From NCBI RefSeq assembly GCF_042677205.1, contig NZ_JBHTIU010000027.1:62001-126000 (forward strand): a stretch of 64,000 bases of DNA, read 5' to 3'. This DNA is from Paenibacillus_L residui (GTDB lineage: Bacteria > Bacillota > Bacilli > Paenibacillales > NBRC-103111). A program made the position numbers and the translations under genes. How positions within the stretch are numbered: the stretch's first letter is position 1; each line of letters opens with the position of its first letter. Below, one piece after another: positions 32,805 through 42,270 of the stretch. Below the pieces are notes generated by a model. It was not told where the DNA came from. It ran no database searches and was given only the letters and a program-made list of their open reading frames with translations.

Positions 32805-34129
32805 GGGAGGACTCTCACATAGAGCACGGAATATTTCTGCAGCTCCAGTTTCCATTCGGCGGAAGAAAGCTGATTCTCTTGAATAAGCTCCAGATTCCTT
32901 TCTTTGTCGATTGAATAAATTTGAATTCGCTCATATGTGGCTCCGGAATCGGCTAACCCATTCAGACGCAAGTTTACTGCACGGTCCTCGTTATGGAAAT
33001 TAGCGAGCAAAGCCGCGACCGGTCCATTCTCCTCCTTGGCCGCCAGACACGACAGTCCATTGGCATCCTCCGGCAGCTCGCAGTGAAGGCGTACATTATG
33101 CCGCCGCAAGCTTTCGAAAGCCTGGAAGGTGTAGTACGTCTTCTGCGGAACGCCGTGATAATCGAACAGGCCGCAGAACAGGGCAGTCGGCTGACCGTCG
33201 TAATAGTTGGCCGCATCCACCGGAAGGTCCTGCAATAAAGTAAGGATATAGGCGGCGAAGGAGGCCCCTTCCTCCCCTTTCTGCCGATTGAAAGTATCTG
33301 CACGCAAATATTCATTGCCTTTTTGCCATATGGTACCGAAATCGGCAACAAAATAGTTCCATTCATTGAGATGACTTTCCGTATCCTTGAAGCCGTACTG
33401 ATCCAGCATGGCCCGGACATGAAGGGCCCGGCCGGCAATAACTTGCGGATCGGCGGTATACGTATGCCAGGAGAAAAAGTCGAGCGGCACCCGCTTCTCC
33501 CGGCAGTGCTCCAGAAATTCAGGAACAAAGTCGGCGGTTGGCCTGGCTACGGCAGGTCCTCCCACCTTAAGAGAAGGATCGTAGCGCTTGATTGCCGTCG
33601 CTGCCGTTTCATAGAGCGAGTAATATTGCTCGTGAGTGCCCGACCACATCCTTACGCTGTAGTCCGGCTCATTCCATATCTCCCAGTATTCGATACCGTA
33701 ATGAAAACCGTCAGCCCAGCCCTCGTTATAATGGCGGATGATTCCGATGCAAATTTGCGCCCATTTTTCGTAATTTTCAGGAGGGTGAACGAAATATTTC
33801 TTCTCGGTATGCTCGATGCTTTCCCCCAAGCGGTAGACAATTTTCGCTCCGGTGGCGGCGACCGTACGAAGATATTCATCGGTCTGTGAGAAATTGTAGC
33901 TGTCTGGATCGGCCGGGTCCTTCGAGAAATCCGGGAAGACGATATGGATATCGACCTCGCGGGGGTGCGGCCAATTCGGATCATGCAGCCTGACCAGCGG
34001 AACCCCCATAGATACGAAATAATCGGAAACATCGACCAGCGAGCCGTAAGTCACCGGCCCGTTATTGACCCCGTGAATCGGTTTGACGGGCCCAAGCGGC
34101 CGGTCGATATTCAGTTGAATTTCTGACAT
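32801..34129 (-). CDS. GH39-like glycoside hydrolase
   Basis: A 442-residue cytoplasmic (no signal peptide) clan GH-A enzyme resembling family 39 beta-xylosidases and related hydrolases. The N-terminus has KPIHGVNNGPV and VPLVRLHDPNWPHPREVDIH. The acid/base motif is YWEIWNEPDYSVRMWSG (Glu near residue 155), and the likely nucleophile is in SHLNEWNYF (about 257). It ends with a small beta domain (LLANFHNEDRAVNLRLNGL). The start at 34129 has GGGGGAG ahead and overlaps the response-regulator gene by 68 bases. It probably acts on an imported oligosaccharide or glycoside. Confidence 0.82.
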   Translation of the reverse strand: MSEIQLNIDRPLGPVKPIHGVNNGPVTYGSLVDVSDYFVSMGVPLVRLHDPNWPHPREVDIHIVFPDFSKDPADPDSYNFSQTDEYLRTVAATGAKIVYRLGESIEHTEKKYFVHPPENYEKWAQICIGIIRHYNEGWADGFHYGIEYWEIWNEPDYSVRMWSGTHEQYYSLYETAATAIKRYDPSLKVGGPAVARPTADFVPEFLEHCREKRVPLDFFSWHTYTADPQVIAGRALHVRAMLDQYGFKDTESHLNEWNYFVADFGTIWQKGNEYLRADTFNRQKGEEGASFAAYILTLLQDLPVDAANYYDGQPTALFCGLFDYHGVPQKTYYTFQAFESLRRHNVRLHCELPEDANGLSCLAAKEENGPVAALLANFHNEDRAVNLRLNGLADSGATYERIQIYSIDKERNLELIQENQLSSAEWKLELQKYSVLYVRVLP

Positions 34130-35768
34130 GTCCTACTCCCCCATTGTCGCTATTTTGGTCACGATACTCCTGCGGAGTAACGCCAAAAGCTTTCTTGAAC
34201 ACTTTTATAAAATAAGCCGTATTTAAATAACCGACTTGGCTGGTAATCTCGTAAACTTTCAAATCCGTATTCAGCAGCAAGTGAACCGCCCGCTCCATCC
34301 GCACGCGAGACAAGTAATCCTTAAGCCCTTCCCCGGTTTCCAGCTTGTAAACCTTGGACAAATAGACGGGATGCATATCCACGTGAGTTGCAAGCGTTTG
34401 CAGAGAGACATCCTCCGCCAGATTCGAATGGATGTATTCCTGGATTTGCTCAATGAGTGTTTTTCTGACATCCTGAATTTCCACCTGATTCGACAGGGAT
34501 AGCCTTCGGCAAACCTCGAAGGACCATTCCTTGAGCAGGGAGACCGACTGCATCAATTCGGGAGAATGGTAGAACCGCTGATCCCCTTCGCAATTCAGCG
34601 CCTGGGCCACCGTCTGTCCGTTCGTATGCGCGTAATGAAAGCATGCGGATAGCACCGTATGATAGATCTCGGACAAATAATCGGCATGAATCGGCGAATC
34701 CCGCGTTGTCGCTTCGAGTTCGGTAAAGACGCTTTGCAGCTTGGCCTTGGCCTCTTCCCAGAAACCGGCTACGAACAAATGAGAAATCGACGGCGGGGCC
34801 TGCAGGACGGAAGCCGCACTCAGCACGGAGGCGGTCTCGGATTGTCCGGCCGTCAGGAGCAGTCCGGTATCATCCCCTATCCTTCTTCTTAAGGTTTGCA
34901 CCGCTGATTCATACACCGTCATCAGATCGAATGGGAAGGAGACGCATTTCCCGTAGACGACCGACAGATTTTCTTTCAGATAGTGCAGGACCAGATGCTG
35001 CAATTGGCTCAGCAGCCGGGAGACCGATTCTTCTTGACGCCCATCGGGCACCTTTTCCCTCGGCTTCAGAATAAGAACCAAATAATTGTGAATATCCTTG
35101 CATGACCATAGATGATACATAGGGCCCAGCACTTCTTCGGCGATATTCATGATGGAATATTCCAGCAATGAGCGCTTGCTGTGCCCGGGGGTGCGGCGCT
35201 CCAAGCGGATAACCGCCGGATAGACCACATCTCCTTCCTCATAGGGCAGCTCGAGAAGCGCGCATTTTTCATTCAGCTCGGAGGCTGTCTGGCTTCCCTC
35301 CAGCATATTGCGCAGCAGATCCGACCTCAGGGTGGGCAGATGCTTCTGCAAATATTGAACCGTTGTCCGCTGAGAGGTGATCTCATTCCATTCCTTCCGC
35401 ATGGAGGACGTCAGCTTGCGGACCGCGTTCGCAAGCCATTCGTCGCGAACCGGCTTGAGCAAATAGTCGGCCGCACGCAGGCGAAGGGCCTGCTGGGCAT
35501 ACTCAAACTCGGCATGGCCGGTCAGCAGGATGAACTGGATCCGGTTCGAATAGGTACGGATCGTCTCGATCAGCTCGATGCCGTCCATTCCCGGCATGCG
35601 GATATCGGTCAGGACGATATCGATGAATTGCTGTCCGACGATGTTCAGAGCCTCCTTGGCAGAATACGCACAGAATACTTCCTCGATATCCAGCTCCGAC
35701 CAGGGGGTCGTCTGTGCAATCGCGTCGACGACGGAGCGTTCGTCATCTACGATCAAGATCCGGAACAT
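34062..35768 (-). CDS. YesN-type response regulator with AraC DNA-binding domain
   Basis: A 568-residue response regulator. The receiver domain (1-120) has ILIVDDE and the phospho-acceptor Asp55 in IVLTDIRMPG, with LLKPV closing the domain. A long middle region is followed by two AraC helix-turn-helix motifs (about 440-540), including DVSLQTLATHVDMHPVYLSKVYKLETGEGL and ITSQVGYLNTAYFIKVFKKAFGVTPQEYR. The last 28 residues after the AraC domain are extra and are encoded in the overlap with the next gene. The start overlaps the histidine kinase gene by 26 bases. It should activate the adjacent sugar transport genes. Confidence 0.93.
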   Translation of the reverse strand: MFRILIVDDERSVVDAIAQTTPWSELDIEEVFCAYSAKEALNIVGQQFIDIVLTDIRMPGMDGIELIETIRTYSNRIQFILLTGHAEFEYAQQALRLRAADYLLKPVRDEWLANAVRKLTSSMRKEWNEITSQRTTVQYLQKHLPTLRSDLLRNMLEGSQTASELNEKCALLELPYEEGDVVYPAVIRLERRTPGHSKRSLLEYSIMNIAEEVLGPMYHLWSCKDIHNYLVLILKPREKVPDGRQEESVSRLLSQLQHLVLHYLKENLSVVYGKCVSFPFDLMTVYESAVQTLRRRIGDDTGLLLTAGQSETASVLSAASVLQAPPSISHLFVAGFWEEAKAKLQSVFTELEATTRDSPIHADYLSEIYHTVLSACFHYAHTNGQTVAQALNCEGDQRFYHSPELMQSVSLLKEWSFEVCRRLSLSNQVEIQDVRKTLIEQIQEYIHSNLAEDVSLQTLATHVDMHPVYLSKVYKLETGEGLKDYLSRVRMERAVHLLLNTDLKVYEITSQVGYLNTAYFIKVFKKAFGVTPQEYRDQNSDNGGVGHVRNSTEYRPAAWARQTDSRGQ

Positions 35769-37509
35769 CCTTCTCCTCCCCTTTCCTCTCCAGGACGACG
35801 ACGACAGTCGTTCCTCCGTTCTTTCCTTGCTTGACCTGCAGGCCGGAGCCTTCGCTGAACATCAATTGCAGCCGCCGATTGACGTTCCACAGCCCGAATG
35901 ATCCATTATCTGTGTTCTCGCTGCGTCCCAATCGCTCCCGCAGCTCCTCCAGGCGGGCGTCATCCATACCGACACCGTTATCTTCTATAATGATCAGGGA
36001 GCGATTCCCCTCGGAGCGACCGATAATCGAAATGCAGCCTCTCCCTTCCTTCGGCTCAATTCCGTGAATGACGGCATTCTCGATGATGGGCTGCAGGATC
36101 AGCCTTGGAATGACAATCCTCATTAAAGAGTCCGGAACATCGATCTGATAGGTCATCCGATTAGTGCGCAGGTTCTGGATTTCCAGATAGTTCACGATCA
36201 CGTTTAGCTCCTCTTCCAGCTGAGCCGTTTGTTTTCCCAATCTCGTGGTATAGCGGAAATATTCCCCCAGATTCAAAGCCATGGCTGCAACGGCCTCTTC
36301 GTCCCCCAGACGGGCCATATTTTTGATGAAGAACAGGCAATTGTACAGAAAATGAGGATTGATCTGCGATTGCAGCTGCTTCAATACCGCTTCTCTGGAG
36401 CGGACTCTCTCTTCATCGAGCTTCGTCATCAGATCTTCGATCTCTTGCGCCATCTCGTTAAAACGCTGGAACAAAAACGAAAATTCGCTGGCCCCTTCCA
36501 GCCGGATCCGGGAGGAATAATCCCCTCTCTTGATTCTCTGCATATTCTTGACCAGCATCCGGATAGGCACCTGAAGCTGCCGGTACAGAATGTAAGAGGC
36601 GACCACTCCGAACCCGAGCAGGATAAGGGTAAACGTGTAAAATAAATCACGGGCCTTGGTCACCGGAGATAAAATCTGATCGACCGGAATGGAATCTACC
36701 AAATACCAGTCCACTCCATATAAAGGAACGAAGCTGAGCAAGTATTGCTGGTCGGCAAGCTGCAGCGATATATTCTTCCCGATCCCGAGAGGCACCGTAT
36801 GTAAATAATCGACGACGCCTCCGGCATAAGCCTCATCCAGCGTCCGGTTGCCGATCACTCCGAATTCGGGGCTGTACAGCAGAGGGTCACCTTGACCATC
36901 CGCCTTGTACTGGTCCAGCAGCGTCTGCAGATGCGATGCTTCGAAGGCCGTCTTGACGATTAATCTCGCGGATTCCGGCTCTTCGTAGGCCGTGGCGGGA
37001 GTGAGGGAGAACCAGACGAATTTCGCCGGTTCATCCCCCCGCCCCTTCACATATTGCCAGCCTCTGCTAATTCCGCTTATGAGCTCGGAATCTACATAGC
37101 TGAAGGTTTTGCTGGAGGTGGAGATCACCTCTTGCGATAGACGGGAATAGACGGTAATTTCCGTCCTCCAGCCCGTAATCCCGGATTGCAGCGAAATATG
37201 ATCCAGGATCATGTTCGTCAGCTTCTGCCGGTCATACGGGTCCCCCGACTGCTGCTGATACTCCAGCTCGCGGATTGCCGGATCATTCGCCAGCGTAATC
37301 GAATTGATGGAAATCTGGCTTAATTTCTCTTCGAGCTGGCTTTTCAGAAAAAGCAGCTTGTTCAAATTGGCGGCCTCGATTTCGCTCTTGATCACCTTCA
37401 CCGTAGTTTGGTTATAGATCGTGAACAGGAGCATCATTAACAGAAGCAGTCCAAAGATAAGAATGACGACCTTGGAGAAGCTGTTCAGCTTTTGTATCAT
37501 CGTTTTCAT
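35743..37509 (-). CDS. YesM-type sensor histidine kinase
   Basis: A 588-residue membrane sensor: helix at about residues 12-34 (VVILIFGLLLLMMLLFTIY), an extracytoplasmic sensing domain, and a second helix near 285-305 (LFYTFTLILLGFGVVASYIL). A HAMP region (QLQVPIRMLVKNMQRIKRGDYSSRI) follows, then the His_kinase domain with the phosphorylated His in QINPHFLYNCLFFIKNMARL. The ATP-binding part has IIENAVIHGIEPKEG and IIEDNGVGMDD. ATG 37509 (or GTG 37512) is chosen; the longer frame overlaps the previous gene. It is paired with the YesN-like regulator downstream. Confidence 0.92.
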   Translation of the reverse strand: MKTMIQKLNSFSKVVILIFGLLLLMMLLFTIYNQTTVKVIKSEIEAANLNKLLFLKSQLEEKLSQISINSITLANDPAIRELEYQQQSGDPYDRQKLTNMILDHISLQSGITGWRTEITVYSRLSQEVISTSSKTFSYVDSELISGISRGWQYVKGRGDEPAKFVWFSLTPATAYEEPESARLIVKTAFEASHLQTLLDQYKADGQGDPLLYSPEFGVIGNRTLDEAYAGGVVDYLHTVPLGIGKNISLQLADQQYLLSFVPLYGVDWYLVDSIPVDQILSPVTKARDLFYTFTLILLGFGVVASYILYRQLQVPIRMLVKNMQRIKRGDYSSRIRLEGASEFSFLFQRFNEMAQEIEDLMTKLDEERVRSREAVLKQLQSQINPHFLYNCLFFIKNMARLGDEEAVAAMALNLGEYFRYTTRLGKQTAQLEEELNVIVNYLEIQNLRTNRMTYQIDVPDSLMRIVIPRLILQPIIENAVIHGIEPKEGRGCISIIGRSEGNRSLIIIEDNGVGMDDARLEELRERLGRSENTDNGSFGLWNVNRRLQLMFSEGSGLQVKQGKNGGTTVVVVLERKGEEKDVPDLDRR

Positions 37510-37594
37510 CACGCGCCCTGAGTGAAGTGTTATCTGTAGAATAACAGTAACATAGCCCTTCCCGGCCGTATACCAAGTTTTGTGCCAAGGCGGT

Positions 37595-39286
37595 TTATCG
37601 CGAAACGCTTTGGTACCACTCATTCACTTCCTTCGTAATTTGTTCCCCTCCCTGCGCCTTCCACTCTTCAACGAAAGCATCGAACGACTCTACCGGATCA
37701 TTGCCGAAAATGATTTTGCTGAACTTCTCCATCTCCAGCTTCTTCAAATAATCCCATTTGGTTTCCATAGTAGGAGTTGTTCCGCCTGTGAACTCGCTCT
37801 TGACCGAAAACTCCCGCGAGTCCCAGACATCGGTGGCAGATTGCAGCTCGATCGGAGGCACGAAGCCGCCCCAGATTTTCTCATACGGCGTTTCCGCTTT
37901 GCCGGACTCCGCGATTTTCACCAGTGCCTGCAGATTCTGCGATGGAATTCTCGGACCATGCTCCAGCAAGCTGTAGAAAAACACGCGAACGCCGCCTCCC
38001 GGAATTTTCGCCAGATCGTACGTCACCTCGCCGTCCACGATATCCCAGTCGTATCCTTTGGCCCAACCGTTCTCGAACTCGCTGCCCGGCTTCGGATCGG
38101 CAACATGATCGAACAAGTAGTTGGCATACGTGAAGAAGATTTCCGGGTTCTTCATCTTTTTATTGATGAATATCGCTCCGTTGTACGGATGCCTTCCGTA
38201 ATGCATGCTTTTGCCGTCCGGCCCTACCGGCAGCGGGAAGGTGACCAGCTCGGCTTCCGGATTGTTCTTCTCCAGATCCCCCATCGGATAAGCTTCCGAC
38301 CAGTATGGACCGGAGAAGGTGCCCGCGCTGCCGGCCGACATGAACGATCCGGCTTTGGCGGCATCCCATATCCCGGCTTCCTGCGGGATATATCCTTTTT
38401 GTACCCAATCCTTCAGCTTCTGCAGCCCTTGCTTGATTTCCGGCTGAACGGAGCCGTAGCCTATCGAGCCGTCTTCCTGCTTCAGCCAGAAACCGGGCAT
38501 AGTGCCATAAGCTCCGAACACCCAGCCCAATCCGAAGGAGTCGCTGTACGAGTCCTTGAGTCCGGTGGAAACTCCATACGTGTTCTTCTGTCCGTCTCCA
38601 TCCGGGTCGCCGTTCGTGAAGGCCTCCAGCATTTTCTCATAGTCCTCCAGCGTTGTTGGCGCTTCCAAGTCAAATTTTTCCATCCAGTCGCCGCGCACCC
38701 ACAAGACAGGATCATTGTTGTAATCGTAATCCAGATTCGGGATCCCGTAGCGCTTGCCGTCCCGGGTGAATTCATACCATACGGAAGGATCCTCGTTCAT
38801 AGCCTTCTTCCAGGTTTCCCCCGCATATTTGTCAAATAGCTCTCCAACGTCCATAAACTTGCCGGAGTCGATCAGCATCTGTGCCACCGAACCGCTGGCG
38901 AACAGCACATCGGGCATCTCTTCATTAGAGGATAAGGCAAGCTTCAGCTTGGTGGCGTAGGCCCCGTTAGTATCCTTCACAGACCACAAGTTCTTGATTT
39001 CAATCCCCAGCTTATCCTTGGCCCACCGGTAATGAACGTTATCATCCATCGTTTCGCCGTTCTTGAATTCAGCAGCGGAGACAATCCGCCTGACGGTCGT
39101 TATCGTTACGGGCGGGTCATACTTCCCGTCGACGAGCTGCAGACCGGCTTCCTGCGGCTTGTCCGATCCTCCTCCGGGATCGCCGCCTCCGGCCGAAGAA
39201 TCTCCCCCCGTGCACCCCGTCACTGCGACCGATGCCAGCAGTCCGGCTATGGCGAGCAGTGAACCTTTGCGAACGTGATTAGTCAT
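37595..39286 (-). CDS. Sugar ABC transporter solute-binding lipoprotein (LipO/LplA-like)
   Basis: A 563-residue extracellular substrate-binding lipoprotein of the large CUT1 type found with LplB/LplC permeases. The signal ends in the lipobox VTGC (about residues 21-24), followed by a Gly/Asp/Ser linker. Motifs such as KLKLALSSNEEMPDVLFASGS, GIPNLDYDYNNDPVLWVRGDW and DPDGDGQKNTYGVSTG fit this family. RBS GGGGGAG precedes ATG 39286. Unusually, it is transcribed away from its two permease genes and heads an operon with HK, RR, GH39-like and MlrC-like genes. The ligand is probably an oligosaccharide. Confidence 0.92.
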   Translation of the reverse strand: MTNHVRKGSLLAIAGLLASVAVTGCTGGDSSAGGGDPGGGSDKPQEAGLQLVDGKYDPPVTITTVRRIVSAAEFKNGETMDDNVHYRWAKDKLGIEIKNLWSVKDTNGAYATKLKLALSSNEEMPDVLFASGSVAQMLIDSGKFMDVGELFDKYAGETWKKAMNEDPSVWYEFTRDGKRYGIPNLDYDYNNDPVLWVRGDWMEKFDLEAPTTLEDYEKMLEAFTNGDPDGDGQKNTYGVSTGLKDSYSDSFGLGWVFGAYGTMPGFWLKQEDGSIGYGSVQPEIKQGLQKLKDWVQKGYIPQEAGIWDAAKAGSFMSAGSAGTFSGPYWSEAYPMGDLEKNNPEAELVTFPLPVGPDGKSMHYGRHPYNGAIFINKKMKNPEIFFTYANYLFDHVADPKPGSEFENGWAKGYDWDIVDGEVTYDLAKIPGGGVRVFFYSLLEHGPRIPSQNLQALVKIAESGKAETPYEKIWGGFVPPIELQSATDVWDSREFSVKSEFTGGTTPTMETKWDYLKKLEMEKFSKIIFGNDPVESFDAFVEEWKAQGGEQITKEVNEWYQSVSR

Positions 39287-39764
39287 TCCTTCTCCCCCAA
39301 TCTATGATTAGAAGCTTCTTCATTAATCCTAACCTCATTTTCCGAGAGAAGAAATAATCTATTATTAACAACGGGATATGGTTTTATAAAGATTTGGTGC
39401 GTTCCTTAACGGTTGGTTAACATTTGCCTGCTGCCGGATCAAGCGGTTGCCAGCCTCGAATCGGGATTAGTGAGCTTAGGGGTTAACGGTCAGATGTCTG
39501 CGTAAAAGATATAAACCAGCGGCTTACAGCCCTGTTTTTGCATGAAATTAATAAGAGATCCGGTTCAGGGGCAAAGCATCTTTGAACGAAAGGAAGGGCT
39601 GGGAACAAGGCCCGGGGGCGGAGGAAAAAAGAAGGAACGGTAGGCGTTATTGAGCTTGGCTGCCGGTTAATAAAACAATATGCCAGGTTAAGGATGGGTT
39701 ATATAGGTTTGAAAAGGGACGTGCTAAAATGTGAACTATCACTCGGATAAAGGATGGTTTGCCC
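39287..39764. other. Divergent promoter region between binding protein and permeases
   Basis: This 478-base gap must contain promoters for both directions and probably sites for the YesN-like regulator. TTAACGGTTGGTTAA near 39408 is a weak inverted repeat and TAAAAT at about 39726 is a possible permease -10. No riboswitch or small gene was recognised. Confidence 0.4.
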
Positions 39765-40721
39765 ATGGAATCGCATCTCAAACGAAGTTCTCCGCCAACA
39801 GTAACCGCTGTTCAAAGGGGCAAGAGGAAGCTCCTGCGGGAGACGTGGCCTTTTCACCTTATGCTGCTGCCCGCAGTCATCCTCGCTTTTCTATTTAACT
39901 ATCTGCCGATGTTCGGCGTAGTGATGGCCTTCCAAAACTATAAGCCCTGGACCGGCTTTCTGCATTCCGATTGGGTCGGGCTGGAGCATTTCCGCTCCAT
40001 GTTCACCAGAACCGACAGCAGTCAAGTCATCTGGAACACATTTATCATCGCTTCGTTGAAAATTGTCTTTATAATTATCGTTCCCGTCAGCTTCGCTCTC
40101 CTATTGAATGAAATTCGGAAGATGGCGTTCAAGAGAACCGTGCAGACGCTTGTCTATTTGCCCCACTTTCTGTCCTGGGTCATTCTTGGCGGGATTCTGG
40201 TCGATTTGCTGTCCCCGCAGTCCGGACTGGTGAACCGGGTGCTGCAAGGCTGGTTCGGCATCGATCCGATTTTCTTCCTCGGCGACGGAGACTGGTTCCG
40301 GTTTACGGTCGTAACTAGTCATATCTGGAAGGAATTCGGATACGGGACGATTATTTATTTGGCCGCACTGGCCGGCATCAATCCCAATCTCTATGAGGCG
40401 GCCGAGGTGGACGGGGCCAACCGCTGGCAGCAAACGGTCTATATTACGCTGCCCGCTCTGGTGCCGATCATCGTTGTCTGTACCACCTTGGAGCTCAGCA
40501 ACATATTAAGCGCCGGGTTTGACCAGATTTTCAACCTGTACAATCCCATGGTGTATGACAAAGGGGACATTATCGACACCTTTGTCTACCGGGTCGGAAT
40601 TCTGGATCAGCAGATGAGCTTCTCTACGGCGATCGGGTTATTCAAATCAGTCGTCAGCCTGATTCTGGTCGTTATCGTATACCGAATCGCGCACAAGGTT
40701 GCCGATTACCGTATTTTCTAG
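39765..40721 (+). CDS. CUT1 sugar ABC transporter permease (LplB-like)
   Basis: A 318-residue integral membrane permease with about six helices. The cytoplasmic EAA loop is visible as YEAAEVDGANRWQQTVYITLPALVP (about residues 208-232), which contacts the ATPase. LMLLPAVILAFLFNYLPMFGVVMAFQNY at the N-terminus is typical of the LplB group. ATG 39765 has AAAGGATGG ahead; the frame opens at TTG 39759. No ATPase gene is present, so it probably uses a shared MsmX-type ATPase. The second permease follows after 11 bases. Confidence 0.93.
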   Translation: MESHLKRSSPPTVTAVQRGKRKLLRETWPFHLMLLPAVILAFLFNYLPMFGVVMAFQNYKPWTGFLHSDWVGLEHFRSMFTRTDSSQVIWNTFIIASLKIVFIIIVPVSFALLLNEIRKMAFKRTVQTLVYLPHFLSWVILGGILVDLLSPQSGLVNRVLQGWFGIDPIFFLGDGDWFRFTVVTSHIWKEFGYGTIIYLAALAGINPNLYEAAEVDGANRWQQTVYITLPALVPIIVVCTTLELSNILSAGFDQIFNLYNPMVYDKGDIIDTFVYRVGILDQQMSFSTAIGLFKSVVSLILVVIVYRIAHKVADYRIF

Positions 40722-40732
40722 GAGGTGAAATC

Positions 40733-41611
40733 ATGTACTACAAAACATGGCCCTATCGCTTCTTCAGCTTCTTCAACCATCTGCTGCTGTTAGGCACGGC
40801 TGTCTTGTGCATGCTGCCGCTGTGGCATACGCTGGCTTTGTCCTTAAGCGGAAGAGCTCCGGCGAACGCCAACCGGGTCGGGTTGATTCCGATTGACTTT
40901 ACATTCGATGCGTATCAAAAAACTTTGGCGAACCCGGATTTTCTGCAAGCGCTGTCCATCGCCTTTCAGAGAACGTTCCTGGGGACCGTTTTCGGGATGC
41001 TGATCATCTTCCTGGCGGCCTATCCCTTATCCAGAACGGCCAGTGTCTTTCGTTCCAGAACGTACTATTCCTGGTTCTTCATCATCACTCTGTTATTTAG
41101 CGGAGGGCTGATCCCTACTTATATCGTGGTGCAGAAGCTGGGGCTGATGAATTCCATCTGGGCCTTGATCCTGCCGTCAGCGGTTAATGTCTGGCTGCTG
41201 ATTCTCATGATGAGCTTCTTTCGCAATGTTCCGAAGGAATTGGAAGAAGCCGCACTGATGGACGGCGCGGGTCAGTTTCGCATTTTATTCACGATTTTTC
41301 TGCCTATCTCCATGCCGGCGGTGGCGACCCTGTCGCTGTTTACGATGGTGCACCATTGGAACTCCTGGTTTGACGGACTGATTTACATTACGAAAGCAGA
41401 GAAATATCCGCTCTCGACATTCCTGCAGACGATCTTGGTGCAAATCGATACCTCCCAGCTTTCCTCGGCGGGCCGGGACCTGGAGAACATCTCCAACAAA
41501 ACCGTCAAGGCGGCGCAAATCTTTATCGGCGCCCTCCCTATTCTGGCCGTCTATCCGTTCCTTCAGAAATATTTTGTCAAGGGAGTCGTTCTGGGGGCCA
41601 TTAAGGAGTAA
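40733..41611 (+). CDS. CUT1 sugar ABC transporter permease (LplC/YtcP-like)
   Basis: A 292-residue partner permease with about six helices. The EAA loop reads ELEEAALMDGAGQFRILFTIFLPISMPA (about residues 165-192), and the end FLQKYFVKGVVLGAIKE is characteristic of this group. RBS AGGAGGTGA precedes ATG 40733. With the upstream permease and the divergent binding protein it makes one importer. Between its stop and the terminator at 41741, a frame (41625-41735) with LDELHARVHSPAAIVFLNRL reads like the remnant of another gene. Confidence 0.93.
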   Translation: MYYKTWPYRFFSFFNHLLLLGTAVLCMLPLWHTLALSLSGRAPANANRVGLIPIDFTFDAYQKTLANPDFLQALSIAFQRTFLGTVFGMLIIFLAAYPLSRTASVFRSRTYYSWFFIITLLFSGGLIPTYIVVQKLGLMNSIWALILPSAVNVWLLILMMSFFRNVPKELEEAALMDGAGQFRILFTIFLPISMPAVATLSLFTMVHHWNSWFDGLIYITKAEKYPLSTFLQTILVQIDTSQLSSAGRDLENISNKTVKAAQIFIGALPILAVYPFLQKYFVKGVVLGAIKE

Positions 41612-41740
41612 AGCAAGCATGGCACGCTGGAAGGAATCAAGCCCCAAATCCGGCCGCTGGATGAGCTGCACGCCCGAGTGCACTCTCCGGCGGCTATTGT
41701 ATTCCTGAATCGGCTCGTTCTATTGGTTAGGACATGAAAC

Positions 41741-41763
41741 AAAAAAAGACGCCTGACAGCGTC
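41741..41763 (-). terminator. Terminator of yezD
   Basis: On the minus strand GACGC-TGTCAG-GCGTC is followed by seven T residues. The plus strand also has TTTT after it, so it may stop the permease transcript as well. Confidence 0.8.
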
Positions 41764-41784
41764 CTTTTGCAAATGAAAGTGGCT

Positions 41785-42000
41785 TCATGATTTAGGCCTG
41801 GCATTGCCCTTGCTTGAATTTCCCGATTTCCGTTCTCCGGAATGGGAAGGATTGGAATCAAACCGCTTGCGCTCGGTTCGTTCGATCTGCACAATCTTCC
41901 CATCATGGACTATGATTTGCACACATCCATACTCCAGCCCGCTCACACTGGCTATAATTCGATTTGCCCATACCTCATCGATTTGTAACGGTTTCGTCAC
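41785..42000 (-). CDS. yezD: YezD-family (DUF2292) small protein
   Basis: A 71-residue protein whose central 40 residues (VWANRIIASVSGLEYGCVQI, then VHDGKIVQIERTERKRF) match the YezD/DUF2292 family, small proteins often near sulfur-assimilation genes. The C-terminal 25 residues are a polar, basic tail. Its start is a GTG at 42000 with AGGAGGGAGAAC ahead. Function is unknown. It is preceded by a 260-base leader with a strong promoter, an inverted repeat and a terminator-like hairpin, so expression is probably controlled by attenuation. Confidence 0.85.
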   Translation of the reverse strand: MTKPLQIDEVWANRIIASVSGLEYGCVQIIVHDGKIVQIERTERKRFDSNPSHSGERKSGNSSKGNARPKS

Positions 42001-42169
42001 CGTTCTCCCTCCTCCTTCATTTTTACATCGAGAAGCCGACTTCCCGCTGTCTTCTCTTAAAATCCGGTGATGGTTGAAGCATTCACGCCAAGCTCGGGAT
42101 ATCCCGCATACGATTATCCTCTGATCTCTTCAAGCTTCCATCTTCGTTCCGTGTTGACAAATATATAAC

Positions 42170-42211
42170 AAAAAAGACACACACCACTACACGTCACATT
42201 CGGGCTGTGTC
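42170..42211 (-). terminator. Attenuator-like hairpin in the yezD leader
   Basis: On the minus strand GACACA (42206-42211) can pair with TGTGTC (42176-42181), followed by TTTTTT (42170-42175). It lies between the yezD promoter and gene. The six-base stem with a long loop is weak, and an alternative CACA/TGTG pairing exists, so the fold is uncertain. Confidence 0.5.
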
Positions 42212-42228
42212 TCCGGAGGTCCGGTCGA

Positions 42229-42254
42229 CCAACTAATCCCATTTATTTAGTCGG
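42229..42254. promoter_or_regulatory. Inverted repeat at the start of the yezD leader
   Basis: CCAACTAA (42229-42236) and TTAGTCGG (42247-42254) form an inverted repeat with one G-T-type mismatch and a ten-base centre, just downstream of the predicted transcription start. It could be an operator or an RNA stem. Confidence 0.5.
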
Positions 42255-42270
42255 ATATATAGTTAACGAT

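Noticed and set aside
39287..39764. T-box or other riboswitch ahead of the permeases
   Set aside because: No T-box (GGTGG...), SAM, lysine or other aptamer signature was found on either strand.
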